Source of the DNA: Manduca sexta | Taxonomy: Eukaryota; Arthropoda; Insecta; Lepidoptera; Sphingidae | DNA: 64,000 nucleotides | Assembly: GCF_014839805.1 (NCBI RefSeq) | Contig: NC_051129.1 | Coordinates: forward strand, 10,420,920-10,484,919 | Direction: 5' to 3' | In this document: positions 1-11,939 of the stretch, in pieces | Numbering within the stretch: the first letter of the stretch is position 1 | Layout of the letters: every line of letters starts with the position of its first letter | Notes under the pieces: generated by a model | The model's input: only the letters and a program-made list of their open reading frames with translations | Database searches by the model: none | Told to the model about the DNA's origin: nothing | Position numbers and translations under genes: made by a program

Positions 1-174
1 GCAGGTGCCCCATGGATGTTGCATTTAACGTGGCGCGTCCCGGCGGCCGAAACACGTGTGCCCCATCGGCTAAATTGTTGCCGCATGAACATAATGAGCG
101 TCGCGCGACTAACATAATAATTAGGATAATCGTATAAATATTGGATAGTTTGAATTTTAATATTCACATTTTAA

Positions 175-221
175 TATAAACATGATCAATGAACTATAAA
201 AGTTCATTGATCATGTTTATA
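175..221. repeat. perfect 21-bp inverted repeat with 5-nt loop
   Basis: Positions 175-195 and 201-221 are exact reverse complements, separated by the 5-nt loop ATAAA. Transcribed from either strand, this would fold into a perfect 21-bp hairpin. The arms contain TGATCA and are AT-rich. No flanking duplication is evident. It could come from a template-switch (quasi-palindrome) event or be a remnant of a fold-back element. A small-RNA precursor is possible, but the stem is short for a microRNA. Confidence 0.9.
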
Positions 222-277
222 GTAGAGTTTAAAATCTAGGATCGAAGTCAAGATGCTTTTCTATAATCTTCAACGCT

Positions 278-386
278 AATAATAATATCAGCCCTGTATT
301 ATATTATATACCGTCCTGTTGCTGGACACGGGCCTCCTCTACTACTGAGAGGGATTAGGCTTTAGTCCACCACGCTCACTTAGTCC
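278..386 (-). mobile_element. 3' end fragment of an RTE-like non-LTR retrotransposon
   Basis: Read on the minus strand, this holds a GTGGACTAA...CCTAATCCCTCTCAGTAG block, then GAGGCCCGTGTCCAGCA, then a terminal ATT-rich tail at about 278-290. From memory this matches a very common lepidopteran element end, in which the last residues of a pol ORF (a '...QQW' motif) precede a short simple-sequence tail. The coding part is strongly truncated and no frame is intact. Assignment to the RTE clade rests on the tail and on similarity to the better-preserved fragment at 38112-38271. Confidence 0.65.
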
Positions 387-1550
387 TAATAGAAAACCGA
401 AAAAATGTATGGTAATGACATATCCTATAGATAAGTCTCTCGCTAGGATATTGTCATTCTATAGTACATAAAGATGGCGAAAACAATTGCAGAAAAGCAA
501 ATGCTTAAGAATAAAAATCAAATTTTTAAACGCGATTTCAAATAATTCCATTAATTAGGTAATCGCGTTCACATCACATTAATCGAAAATACAAAATAAA
601 ATCCATTCAATCTCGAACTTCTAAAATTTACAAAACAAAAACAACGCACGGAAACAATCTCACTCGAAACTGGGACAACCTTTGTCATTCGAAACCAATT
701 TATTTATCTAATAATCGAAACAAAGAGACGCGAAAGGGAGAAACAATTACACGGGACAAAGTATTATTCAACCAATAAAGTGCGAGAAGTTCACAGATCG
801 TATCGGGCCGAGCCCCATAGAACGAGGTGTTTTATTGGACAACGGGCCGAAGCTGGGTGTCGACGCCATCCAAAACGCTCTCGAAAGGTCCAGGTGAAAG
901 TAAATGGGACGATAAATTAAATGGCTCATAATAAAGATTTCGTTGGTTTATTTTCATATTATTGATGGGCCGGCCACAGGTAAGTGCGGGCATCCGGTTA
1001 TTTATGTGCCAAAAGGTTAATTCTTATGATATTTCGATGGAAATAAAATATTTATTGGTTAGAATATTACGCTATAAATATAAAATATACACTCTACACA
1101 AGTGTAACTAGAAATCATTAATTTATAGTAACTGAACAAGGTTTCAAAAACATTACAAATTTAAAAAATGCTACAATAATAGTTCTACTTAATTAAAAAT
1201 CTATGGTGCGCCGACAAACAGAATAACATAGATCTTAAGTAGATTACCGGGTCTCTAAGTGAGAAAGGAAATAGTAACAAGGAAGGCTCGGCGCCGTCCG
1301 CACCGACTGTTTAGTTTCACTCAGACATAATTGGAATTGAAAGATTCTACCGTTCTTCATCCAGCCCTACTCGTGTTGAAACAACAGCGTGAGATTTTAC
1401 ACGATTATTAAATCTAGAAAAATCGTTAATAGATCTTTACATTAAACATTTCAATAAACACTTCCAAAAAATAATCAGTAAAATTATTTTTCATAATATA
1501 AAACTAAATGTATTACAGTGACAAAGGGTAACTAACATATTCAGAAAGGG
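387..1550. other. AT-rich stretch, no gene seen
   Basis: No open frame of note. A strong splice-donor-like CACAG|GTAAGTGCGG lies near 974-988, but the upstream sequence shows no convincing exon, so I do not call one. A small GC-rich patch lies near 1285-1310. Confidence 0.5.
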
Positions 1551-1693
1551 AACATGACACAACATATAGCTACTGTTTGCATAAATAATGCGGTTTGCAA
1601 ATCATTCCAATGATAATTAGATTTTACATAAGTTACAAAAGAGAAGCCGGCAGGAATCGGGTCACATGGACCCTTCTCCACTGATGTACTAAC
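1551..1693. repeat. dispersed repeat family A, copy 1
   Basis: This block aligns by eye over about 140 bp with 52718-52852. Shared anchors are GACACAACATATAG, GCATAAAT, ATGCGGT, TTTTACATAA and AAGCCGGCAGGAATC, followed by a GGTNATATGGA-like stretch. The two copies are in the same orientation but have diverged through substitutions and small indels. The short minus-strand open frame over 1541-1798 is a by-product of the repeat. The element class cannot be told from the sequence. Confidence 0.75.
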
Positions 1694-1699
1694 ATCGAA

Positions 1700-2139
1700 A
1701 ACATCTCTAGCACCGAGTATACGATTACCGCTGACATAATCTATACGTATAGATATAGTAACTTGTGAACTGTGGATACAAATCATCATAACTTGCAATT
1801 ACCGCACGGCGAGAAGACGCCGTAAATACCCGCTGCCGTTATTAGTTGCATAGTTGCAAGGAGTGCATCATCCTTATACGTTCTTATGTCCGTTACTTTT
1901 AAATTGCAGTTTGCGAAAAATAGATTTTAAATGATTCTCGGTTTGAAAACTTGCTGAAACTGCGGTAGTGTTATGATTGAATTTCAATTGTTTTTATTAA
2001 CTATAGCTGTTTTATAAATATCAGAGTATTGGATTCGTGTAATTTGATTGAAATTAAGACAAAGTAAACAGTAACATGTTTACAAAATGATTTCTTATAT
2101 TTACGCGAATGTTAGACATTGAAATTAAATTAATTTTTC
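1700..2139. other. AT-rich stretch, no gene seen
   Basis: The GC content is slightly raised at 1800-1870, with a GAGAAGACGCCG motif. The rest is AT-rich. I recognise no repeat, RNA or exon. Confidence 0.5.
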
Positions 2140-2364
2140 GGATTCAAGACACTGTGAGCTCATTCTGCGTAGATCGGACCACCAACAGCTAAAAATTTAA
2201 AAAAGTTGTATAATTGTAAAATGTAGGTAGATATTGTAACTTTGACTTTGCGGATGAACAACACCTCAGTCCCCCCCGTGACCATGAAGGCTGCAAAGTC
2301 TTCGAAACGTCGGGAGAAAAATAAAAAACAAAAAACCGCGATAGAATCCGAAAAATTAGTTTAA
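2140..2364 (+). repeat. dispersed repeat family B, copy 1, with stem-GAAACGTC motif
   Basis: This 225-bp block is repeated at 22387-22614 in the same orientation. Shared landmarks, in order, are CAAGACAC, TTCTGCGTAGATCG, AATTGTAAAATGTAGGTA, a CTCAGTC-like stretch, GTGACCATGAAGGCTGCA, GAAACGTCG and AATCCGAAAAAT. Positions 2286-2291 (GAAGGC) pair with 2298-2303 (GTCTTC, one G-T wobble) around a 6-nt loop, and GAAACGTC follows at once at 2304-2311. Such a stem followed by GAAACGUC recalls stem II and the 3' core of hammerhead ribozymes, which are known from Penelope-like element ends. The 5' core CUGAUGA is not present as such (GTGACCAT instead), so ribozyme activity is unlikely without other evidence. 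Confidence 0.7.
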
Positions 2365-5300
2365 TTTCAAAATAACATGTTTAGTTTAATTCATTAAACG
2401 TTATAAAAATTTTTGGATCAAAAAATTTCTACACATCACGGGTTGATCGGTATTTTTTCTAAGGATCACCGAACTAGTGTATATTCAAAACTAATCAACC
2501 CTATAGTGGCAATTATGAATATAAATACAAATAAACGTTATTTTATTTACATCACCTCATTAACATCACGCAATGATTTTATATTAGAAGAAAAACACCG
2601 TACGTGTACACTTCCATTTATTTCACGAGGAAATTGTGTGCAAAAATGTGTGTCGTACGTGTCGCGGTGTGAGGTAAACGAATAAATTCACTAAATCTAA
2701 TAGCGAGGGTGTTGTGCGAGTGTCGGGTAAATATCTGGCGGAATTAACTAACAACAACTTTGTCACATCAGGGCCCTTATTCTGTATGATAGTGTAAACG
2801 CGTAACGCGGCCGTGTCATGTTATCTTCGAGAAATTTGCGTGGAATGGTATTCTGTAAGCCTGATTTCTATAGTCCTAAACATGATGTGTTGTGTTACGT
2901 GCTTGTTACGCACTGTTAAAATAACGTGCGGGATAGAGAATAAGGCCCCAGCAGGTTACACTGTGTTTGTGTTCAGTTGCCACAACAATCAGCACGGTTA
3001 TGAAGTGCTGTTGCCTTTTTTAAACGAGCAGGGAAAACTACCCCACTGCATGTGACGGTAAGTCGAGTGGGGTCCAATAGAATGTCGATTGACGAGAAAT
3101 GATTATCCCTCGGCAGTCGACACAATTATGTCTGCCTGTTGAAGCCGGATAATTTTCTTAATAATAGATATTCGTCATAAGAAAAAGTATTACAACTTTG
3201 TGGCTTCTATGCGTCATAAAATCGGTACCTACGCATGAAAAAGTTTTAATGTTATACTTAAGTTTTCAAAAGAACGTCGCGATGTCACTTCAGTAGCCAT
3301 GTTTACATGATCCGTACTTCACGACAGTACATTAAGCAGTAGTTACATTTTTAAGGAAAAAATTTAAAGCATGCGAATAATATTAAATAAAACGTCCACA
3401 AACTGAACGCAAGAAGCGCGGTGCGAAATGGTGAATTAAAGGCGACAGTGGCGCCGCCGACCGGACGGTAAATTGCGGCGATGTTCGGAACTACCCCCGT
3501 CCGGTGTAGTCAAAATGCAGAACGCCCCGTTTCTTCCGCACCCACTAATTTGCTTCTTGACAAACTTTCGCGTCTTGTTGGAATGACCGAATTTAGTTTG
3601 GAACTTGCCTTTGTTGTAGTTACATTACCAAATCTCTGTATAGAATGTAACTGGGCGTACAAAAACTTACGTGGACGCAACTATTTACCGTCTTTCTTGT
3701 TTAATTTGACCAGATTGTTACAAAACTTTCTTGGAATTCGTTAACTTTGCATAAAACTGATTTTATAATAATAAATACGGGCCCGTGTCGCAAGTTTCAA
3801 GAATATTTTATTTAACTAAGAGTTATCGTGTTAATAGCTAATGAAGATCGTATTTATTTTATTACCATTTATTTGGGAGCATAGATTAGAGTGTGACTTT
3901 TATATTTAGTTGGATTATACATTAATGTGACGAGTAGGAATTACTCAAACTTGTCAAACAAGGCCTTAAATATTTTCTAGGCTCTGATGTCTTCTTTTAA
4001 TTATGAATTATCCACCTAGTCCCAAATTCTTCAAAAGCTAGAAAAACCTCAGCCACCTCGAAGATGACACAGCGCTATAATGTATTTGACAAAACCTGTA
4101 GATTTGAGAGTCATCCAGTGGCAGCAAGTTAAGATTAGCTCTCGGAAGAAAACGACCACTATTTATCAGTCGGCAGCAGTAATTTGGAGCGGCGTCACGT
4201 CGCCGCTGCGGTTGTCGCCTACACATATTGCGCCACGTACCACGTAGCGCCCCGGTAGCGCGCCGCACTCGCTGTTCAACCTTACGGATGTTTAAAGATT
4301 AGTATTCGTATTTATTTCAGTGTATATTTATAATTATAATTATCTTTTATTTAAGATCATATTTTCTCACATTACATCTACATATAATATTATCGTTTAG
4401 ATGTTCATTTTTAATTTTAGGCTTTATCATTTCACTAGAACAAAAATATGTCTTGCAAATCACAAAGAAAATTAATTGCTAAACTGTTGATGTATTTGAA
4501 TACAAAATATACTTTCTATTTGAACATTATTATACAACAGCTTTTTCTGATCAACTTATTTTTAGATAGGCTTCACTTCACATAAAATCAAGTGCAATGA
4601 AGTTTCTTTGTCGTACTATAATGATAAAAACGAGGTACAGAAAGACAATAATTGGTAAATATTTCGGTACAAATAATTATTTACCATAATGTATTTCGTA
4701 AAATATTTTTAAACCAAATCGTAAGTAAGTGTCCCAAAATGCTTGGACAAATATTTGGAAGTTTCTTATTCCTGACTGAATAATGGAAAACATAAATCTA
4801 AGAGACAAATTAGTGTCTGTACAGACCGAAGCTTCGTATACAACGCTTTCGTGGCTCTTGACAATGCTTTGCTAGTACACTTCCACCATCTAAGTTAAGG
4901 CATTTAAAACCAAGGCATAAAGTTCAAATTGGCTTATACGTGGCAAAGATTAATTTGCCTAAATAACAAATTATAAAACAAAATTAATTCGTGCACTTTG
5001 AAGAACTCCGTGTGTAAGTTATTAAAGATATTTTTTACTTAAATAAACAGTAAACGTAACACGGTTCAGCCACAACAGTCCGAGTTAATTCCGCACCGGT
5101 CACGTTTCGTTTCCTACGTTGGACAAAACGGATGGAGTGACGTAGAAAACGTCGTCCACATTGCTTCTTCAGTTTTTTGTTTATTTGTGTAACTTGTAGA
5201 ATTATTCGCAACACTTGCGAAGGAAAATTAATATTTTGAGTATATATATGAGTTACAATTCGTAAGGCATAACAGTACAACGTCTACGTAACCTAGTCCG

Positions 5301-5929
5301 AGTCCTGAGTCATCAAAACTTCCACGTAAGCGTTTATTGTACTTTGAATATTTTAAATTATTCCACTTTCTTGACGATGAGTATCTACATTTGCCAAATT
5401 CACTATTGATGTTCAAAAACTTGAACGGTACATTTCAATTGAATAATGGCGAATTAAATGATTATGATGAACAAAGAATGAAATCTAGTTATTCGTGAAT
5501 AAAGTAGCATTTCAAATAATGTCTGCGTCGTGGAGTTCTCCTGTCCAGGTTCGTTACCAAAGTTTCTATTACTTCGCTGTCCAGGTCAAGCGACGGTAAC
5601 GTAAACGGCTTTCACGAATCATTTATAAACCTCAAGAAAGAATAATAGACAGCCAATGGAAACGGCAATCATGAAATTTGCAATATAATTTAACATAGCA
5701 CAATAAAAATAATCAATTGGTTTTAAAGTATACTCAAACATAATAAATTAAATGTAAACATAATAAAACACACTGTAATTACAAAACATTCACAGAAAAC
5801 AACGCTCGCCGGTTGAATACAAAAATAATGGCATTAAATACATTTAAATGAAGAAACCCTCAATTACGCTCAGTAACGTTTAACCAGAGTAACCGTGGCA
5901 CGTACTCGAGACACACAAATCGAGACCAA
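2365..5929. other. AT-rich stretch, no gene seen
   Basis: Forward open frames of 80-90 codons at 2413-2685, 2813-3055 and 3481-3744, and shorter reverse ones near 4038-4268 and 5035-5416, show no recognisable domain. They are not called genes. A donor-like ACG|GTAAGTCG follows the frame that ends at 3055. At 4189-4206 GCGGCG and CGCCGC flank TCACGT, giving a small GC hairpin in a GC-rich patch (4180-4270). No transposon was recognised. Confidence 0.45.
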
Positions 5930-5965
5930 ACGCGACCGCAGGGTGTCCGCTTATTTGCAAACTCA

Positions 5966-6145
5966 TTAACTTGTATAGATTAGACACATAAAGAGCCGGG
6001 ACAACAAGTCGACAGTGCCGCCGCTCCCGCCGCTGCCGAAGCCCGAGCCCTTCGAGCTCTGCCGTCTACTCGTTAAGCCGCTAAGTTTACGGCTTTTGTT
6101 TAAATTAAACCCGTGCCTATACAGTAAAACGCGGAATGTTTATTA
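5966..6145. other. GC-rich island, possible regulatory or exonic sequence
   Basis: A sharp GC-rich core at about 6012-6070, with repeated CCGCCGCTCC-like units, sits in AT-rich DNA. On the minus strand it lies in an open frame of about 58 codons without an obvious start, encoding a Ser/Gly-rich segment (GSGFGSGGSGG). On the plus strand one frame reads a Pro-rich segment (VPPLPPLPKPEPFELC). Neither frame has good splice sites around it, and GC-rich islands are open by chance in several frames. It could be a promoter-proximal or conserved element. I cannot assign a function. Confidence 0.3.
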
Positions 6146-7139
6146 TCCAAATTGAATTTTCCCTCTCGACAGTACCATTAAATTGATAATAAATCAGGAA
6201 TAGCCGTGGTTGTTTCACCTTTTGTAAGGGTGTGTGTTTTGTTATCGATATAATGAGTGGTATTGAACATTTAAAACCGTCGAACAGGGTCGGTGTGACA
6301 TTAACTTATTTTGATAATGTGCACCCAAAATATTGCAGTATTAGTTTTAATTATTTTAATATGAAGAGGTTACTATTATATAATCAAATATTCATCTTAA
6401 AATGCCTAACCAGTAATTTCATGTTATAATCTGCACAAACGTGCGCGGTATATTTTAAGAATTTTCTTATTATGAAATATCTGAGATAGCACATATTTGG
6501 ACGACAGATTTTTTGAGTTAAATATTTTCACTTTGATACCCGAAATATGTTCACATGTCATTTTTTTATTGAGTTGCCTTGCGCAATTGAAATGTTACAT
6601 ATTCGATCACTGGTGCTGGTGAACGCTACAATAGAAACAGTAACGACAATATAATTACATATTCTTCGAACTTAATTTCGATGATTATTAAATCTAATAA
6701 AATACATATCTCCTTGAATTATACTTTGAACATTTAAAGAAACACTGTTGAATCCAAGTTGGACGATCCAACTGCAATATATATAAACAAACCGAAAAAT
6801 GGAAAGGATCCTCTCAAACTGTCCGCTCAAAGAGTGAAAATAAGAAAAGAACAAAAGTATCAGATCCAATCTTTTAACTGAAAGAGAAAGTTCTCGAAAG
6901 AAAACACAAGCTAACGTTCTTCAGCAAACTGTTCAAAGTGTTGTTTTTACAAATGTTAATGCGAAACGAAGTTGGAAATGGAGTTTTAAACACAGAAATG
7001 TTGTTTAATATTTGAAAAATTATAGAAATATGTAAAGGTACAATATTTTCAATTCGACAAAGCCATCTTATGCAGCACGTATAAGCTCATCCAACCGGGG
7101 TGGCACTACGATACAAATAATCAATGTTACTGATGCGTC
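6146..7139. other. AT-rich stretch, no gene seen
   Basis: It contains two unsupported open frames of 65 codons (6232-6429 forward, 6672-6869 reverse). No repeats or RNA genes are recognised. Confidence 0.45.
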
Positions 7140-7149
7140 CTCCTACCTA

Positions 7150-7260
7150 TACGCCAATGCATTCATAAATACAACAAGATTTCCATGGGCCGTGGTAACC
7201 ACTCATCTCTGAATGACCCGCTCCGTCTACTCTTTCATCTTCTTAACTACTACTATGGAA
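7150..7260. repeat. dispersed repeat family C, fragment in reverse orientation
   Basis: The reverse complement of this segment (AAGAGTAGACGGAGCGGGTC ... CGGCCCATGGA) lines up, with much divergence, with 20734-20786 (ACGAGCGAGCGGTCCGCCTA ... ACGCCCATGGA). The pattern matches a lepidopteran dispersed repeat I recognise from memory, in which an ACGAGCAG..GGTCACCTGATG block precedes CGCCCATGGA. The element class is uncertain. Confidence 0.45.
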
Positions 7261-7695
7261 TATCAAAACAGAGACAATAATAATTGCGTAGTCTACAGAC
7301 TCCACACGTCGCCGTACTGTTCGACTTAATGATGCCTGCACCACACGCCAGAGTATAACAATTGACACTCTATCGACACGGCCGGCAGGAACTACGGGAA
7401 CGACAGGTCAATCTAACGGATGGCCGAGTCGAAATTTTATTTTTTTTGTGTTAGCGTCCGGTGTATGAGATTCTGTATTGTATGAGTGCTTGGATTTTAA
7501 AATAACGCATTTCTTTATAGGCATGGCAAAGTAATCCACTGCACCTGGCACCTGGTAGTATATGGAATGTGGTCTAGATAGTGTTATCTCTCGCCAATCA
7601 CGACAATCAGATTTAGGATTCTAATTTATTTTTAAACATTTGGCACTAGATGCATGCCTGCCGTCTCTTCCAAATACACAGACTTCATCCTTTAT

Positions 7696-7845
7696 AAATG
7701 AAATGAAATGAAATGATTTATTTGAATCTGTAAAATGTTATACATTATTTAGATTCCGTCAATATTAACTCTATCACCAGTTCGGAAAGCAGTTTTCACC
7801 AGAGAAGAACGGGCAAGAAACTCTGGTGTTGCTCTTTTCAATCAG
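7696..7845 (-). mobile_element. non-LTR 3' end with (ATTTC)n tail, copy 1
   Basis: On the minus strand this reads AAGAGCAACACCAGAGTTTC, TTGCCCGTTCTTCTC, AACTGGTGATAGAGTTAATA, then TATAACATTTTACAGATTC and a TCATTTCATTTCATTT tail. Two other copies occur at 46011-46144 (opposite orientation) and 63903-64000. A 3' terminal pentanucleotide tail is typical of CR1/Jockey-group non-LTR elements. Only the 3' untranslated end is present, as expected for a 5'-truncated insertion. The copy at 63903 is nearly identical, so these two are probably relatively young. Confidence 0.75.
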
Positions 7846-10384
7846 TTTAGGGTAAAGACTACAGTACATGATAAAGTAAGAAGAAAAAAAAAACAAAAAA
7901 AGTTTAGAGCAGTTCATTTATAGGCTCGTGAAATAAGGAATAAATTAATTAAAATTTTTATATGACTGCACAACCCTCTCAGGAATCATGAAATTTCTCT
8001 ATTATCCTTATAATTATTTATTAACTTATAACTTTTATGTTTAACTCGTAGAAAGCCACTTAGATAAGTGCGCACATCCCTCTATGATTAGTATTGTTAA
8101 TTTGATGTGCAGTGAAACTGGGCGTATGACACCTCCGCTCCGGCAGGATGTGTTGTGGCAATTAGCCGCTCCCAGGTGGCGACTCAAACACAACTAGCTC
8201 GAATTATCTGCTTAAGGTTTTACAACACGTACGTACGATTATATGGAAGAGCCGGTGTGCTTTGACTATGTGTTCTTATTGAATATATACAATTCAGGTA
8301 TGAATTTATTTTTAAACATACACAATCATTATGTAAACTATGAATTTAAAAAATACATGCATAATTAAGATCACCTTAAACTGCTAGCCAGAAAAATGGT
8401 ACCCGATACAATACATTGGTTGAACTAATATGCGACCACGGTACTCTTAGTGGAAGAACGGCATATGTTACATCTCATTCTGACCGGTCACGTTTTGGAG
8501 TCAACCGGTGTACATCCAGTAAGACACGCTAGCATAATTCTTGCAACTGTCAACGTTACCTACATATGGATTGCATCATACTTACCAACAGCTCTAGTGT
8601 TATGATTCTTCCGTTGATAACATACCACCATAATTGTTTCTACTGGCGAGGAGTAACCACCTCTCGTCAGTCAGCAATCTATACTGGACTCTACTCCACT
8701 TACTATATGGTTAGATTCACTTTGCCTTTTAGTTATAGTATCTAATCTAGCAGAACATTCACTGCCCTATGGAGATTTCACTCGACCAACACATTCAACG
8801 GCGCCATTCAAACACCACCGCGTCGTACATCAATCCAGTCGGGGGCCATCGCGCGTTCGATACTGCAATGTTTGCTCCGCAAATAAAAACATTTGCCCCG
8901 TGTAGCGCTCCGCTTTCGCGAGCTATCTGTCCTGGCCGTGCCACTTCGTTTTGTTAAGCTTTTGATTCAAATATTACTGTCAGGTGTGGTTCACTACCTC
9001 GGTTTATAGAAAGCATTGGAAAGTTAAATGGACGCGGCAGTCTGGTAAAAAAATCCTAATGTGTCGCTGTTAATAATTGTAGATAAAGGTTGTTGAGATG
9101 GTGCGATCAATTGTCTCTCAACCGAAGAGCGTATCCAAACCTCCTCTCATACACACTGCACACTTATGCCAAATTAATCTTCGACATCATGTACCTTTGG
9201 GTCCATGATACACGACGGACTTTGGTCCGTTAAGCAAAATCAGCGCTTACCTCATCTAGTTGATCTGTAAGTCGCCAATTTTATGTGCTCCTCCCGTAAG
9301 TGGTCCCCGGCCGGGGCGCAGTAAACATCCACGGCTAAAGTTTAAACGTCAACCCTTGCGCGCCAGACGCCCGGCCCAAGTTATTAGGGTGCCCCTGGCC
9401 CGCGTAACGGTTGACACTTGTTTTTTATCATAACAATTCTGCGTTACTTATTCACGAGGCCACCTATATTTATTTTTGTCAGCCGTATTTGCGACAACAT
9501 TTGCATAATGTGTCGTTGTTTTTTGGATATTTATAAAAACCAGACTAACTTACTTGTATTATTGGGTGATCGTAAAGGAATATTGTTTCTGTGAAAAAAG
9601 CTTATTTAAAAAAAATACTGATAACATTATAAATTAGGTAATTCCCACTTTACGAAAGTGCAAAACAACAACAGTACCACCATCATTAATTTTATAACAT
9701 TCACAAAACCTGGAAATTTCATTTTAATAGGCTGGTAAATTATTCCCCCAAGGTTGTTTGTGTATGTTGCTCGTCATTGTTGCTTACAATGTCACGTGCT
9801 ATAATTACAATATTGTGGGCGTCAATGGTGTTATTACATTCACACTCACATTATGTACCACCATTTATTGTTGATTACATACTACACGCAAAATACCAAT
9901 GTCGATAATTAAGTTTTTAATCCCGCCATCTGTCTAGCTCAAGGTTTGGACATTTTAATATTTCAAGTCCCTTCAGACAAATTATTTCATATTACCATGA
10001 AAACGGCTACGTGCTCGGCATTTTAAAGCACGCATAGTTTCTAGATTTCCAGTTTTATCAAATACTAATAGATGAAAACATTTCATTTTGAAAACTAAAC
10101 AGTTCTTGTAGACATTTACTTCCTTAAACAATAGCTGTGTGGACATAAAAAAGTACTACAATGCCTAACCCTTGTTGGGTCTTTACGAATACAAAAGACA
10201 GCTGCGTGACATACACCTCATTAGACTGCAACAAACAGTCACCATATGAACGATGATTCAATCTGTCCGTTCAATTCAGTTCAAGTGAATAAAACTTATT
10301 ACCTACTCAATGGAGACGCGATTCGGAATGCAAAGCTTTTTATAGTCTTAACAAGCAGAAGAGTTTAGTGACTAGCCTAGCCAC
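7846..10384. other. AT-rich stretch, no gene seen
   Basis: A poly-A-rich patch lies at 7885-7900. A 62-codon forward open frame at 8769-8957 lies in a locally GC-richer block (8790-8945) and has no recognisable domain. A GC-rich block at 9300-9400 holds GGCCGGGGCGC and CGCGCCAGACGCCCGGCCC. I see no exon, RNA gene or clear transposon. Confidence 0.45.
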
Positions 10385-10545
10385 TGTACTTTATAAACAT
10401 TGGCAATGCTAGACGCACAAGCAAGATGCTGGCTACTAAATCGAGCTCTCAAACAATGTTTAAGTTGTAGAACAAGTCATAGCGCTCGGGAAACAACGAC
10501 GCAAGTTATTCTAGAGTTTGCGTGTACGTGACAAAAATAGACGCT
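10385..10545. repeat. dispersed repeat family C, partial copy
   Basis: The 17-nt string ACAAGTCATAGCGCTCG at 10472-10488 recurs exactly at 20867-20883. Both are followed by a parallel, diverged run: GAAACAACGACGCA then GAGTTTGCGTGTACGTGAC here, and AAAACACCGATGCA then AAGTTTGCACGTGCGCGGC at the second site. This is the downstream part of the family seen more completely at 20714-20950. Confidence 0.7.
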
Positions 10546-11939
10546 AGAACGCACAGTAGCTACAGACTGGATTCCCAGGTTTTACAGATGATTTCTACTG
10601 CCATGGGTTAATTGCACTCTAAAAATCGTATAAAGCGTATAAAAATTGTGAAGCGGTATACGTACTTACATAGATTGTATCCAAACCATGTATTTACAGA
10701 AATTGCATGCGACCATGTGATAAATATCGTACAATAAACGTCGCGTTACATAATGCTCGCATGGGCCCGTCACGCGGCACTATTGTATACGAGCAATGGT
10801 CACTAATTGACCTATAAATGCATAATTGCAATTGATATTGTCATTGTTGCGGCGTGCTTATCAATAGTATGATGTGGGAAACAAATGGTATTTATAGTCA
10901 ACGCGATTGGAAACTTTGATATTTGGTTATAACTTATATTTAATTTTACATTAGGTATATTATTGGGTACACATGTTGAAAAACATTTTTTTACACACGA
11001 CTCCCTTACAGTGCAGACTAGAACTATTTTTTTTAAAATACCATCAATAGCTTTAAATTCCACCGGACACACGGCTACTCAACTGCAAAAGGTATCAAAG
11101 AAACAAATAATATTAAGTATTTCCTACACTACACCTAAAATTTTGAAAAATGGCATAAAAGCCAGTTCGACTCACACGCGCAACGAACACTAGCCAATAC
11201 ACCACTAGTGGGAGCATTGGAAACCATCGGTGTCGCCCTCGGCCAAACATGTTGAGTGAATACTCATTCACAATTGTACCGCACTGTGGTGTGGGGATTA
11301 TAGCTCCTTTGTTACCCGCATCTATTTAGCATCACATTTAAATTTAGAACACTTATTTGAACCAGAATTATTTGTTACAGCCAGTTTCATAGTGTTATTA
11401 AATGATAGGTCTCTCTTATAGGAGAGTCTGCACGTGCTGCGTGATTACCTACCACGATTTAATCAAATTCTGCCGCCAATTCGTACCTAATATGTACGTG
11501 CTGTTTGTGTTCTAGATTGAAGGATCTAGCCAGTGTAATTGTAAGGCATTATGAATCATAACATCTGATCCATGACCGCGTCAACGGTATCATGCAGAGT
11601 TGCGTGATTCAAATATTTGGGTAATATTAGTAAAATATAGAGGCTAATTCCTGGCTCATACAACTAGGGAAGCGATTTCCTTCATACTATAAAAAAAATA
11701 AGCTTACTAAAAAAAAGTGGCCCATTACCAGCAATCAAAAACTCGTGTCAAAACGAAGCCTGTTACGAATCCTTTCAAGATTTCCCACGTGTCCAGCGGT
11801 CACATTTGGGTTCGCACCACTCGCGGCTATTTTGGTGGACGTGTGGGCAATGTTAACTATGAGTGACGTGCAACAACAAATGTCAGCGGCACCGTGGGCG
11901 CGCTCACACACGAATGTATTAATGGAACTCAACACCTAA
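10546..11939. other. AT-rich stretch, no gene seen
   Basis: Overlapping open frames of 76 and 86 codons on opposite strands (10812-11193) and of about 65 codons on both strands (11735-11939) have no recognisable domains. The latter sit in a locally GC-richer block directly before the inverted repeat at 11940. The segment 10740-10850 has several TAATTG/CAATTG-type motifs that homeodomain proteins could bind, which is common by chance in AT-rich DNA. Confidence 0.4.

Noticed and set aside
974..988. Strong splice donor CAG|GTAAGT
   Set aside because: No open frame or acceptor defines an exon upstream. Isolated donor matches are expected by chance in 64 kb.
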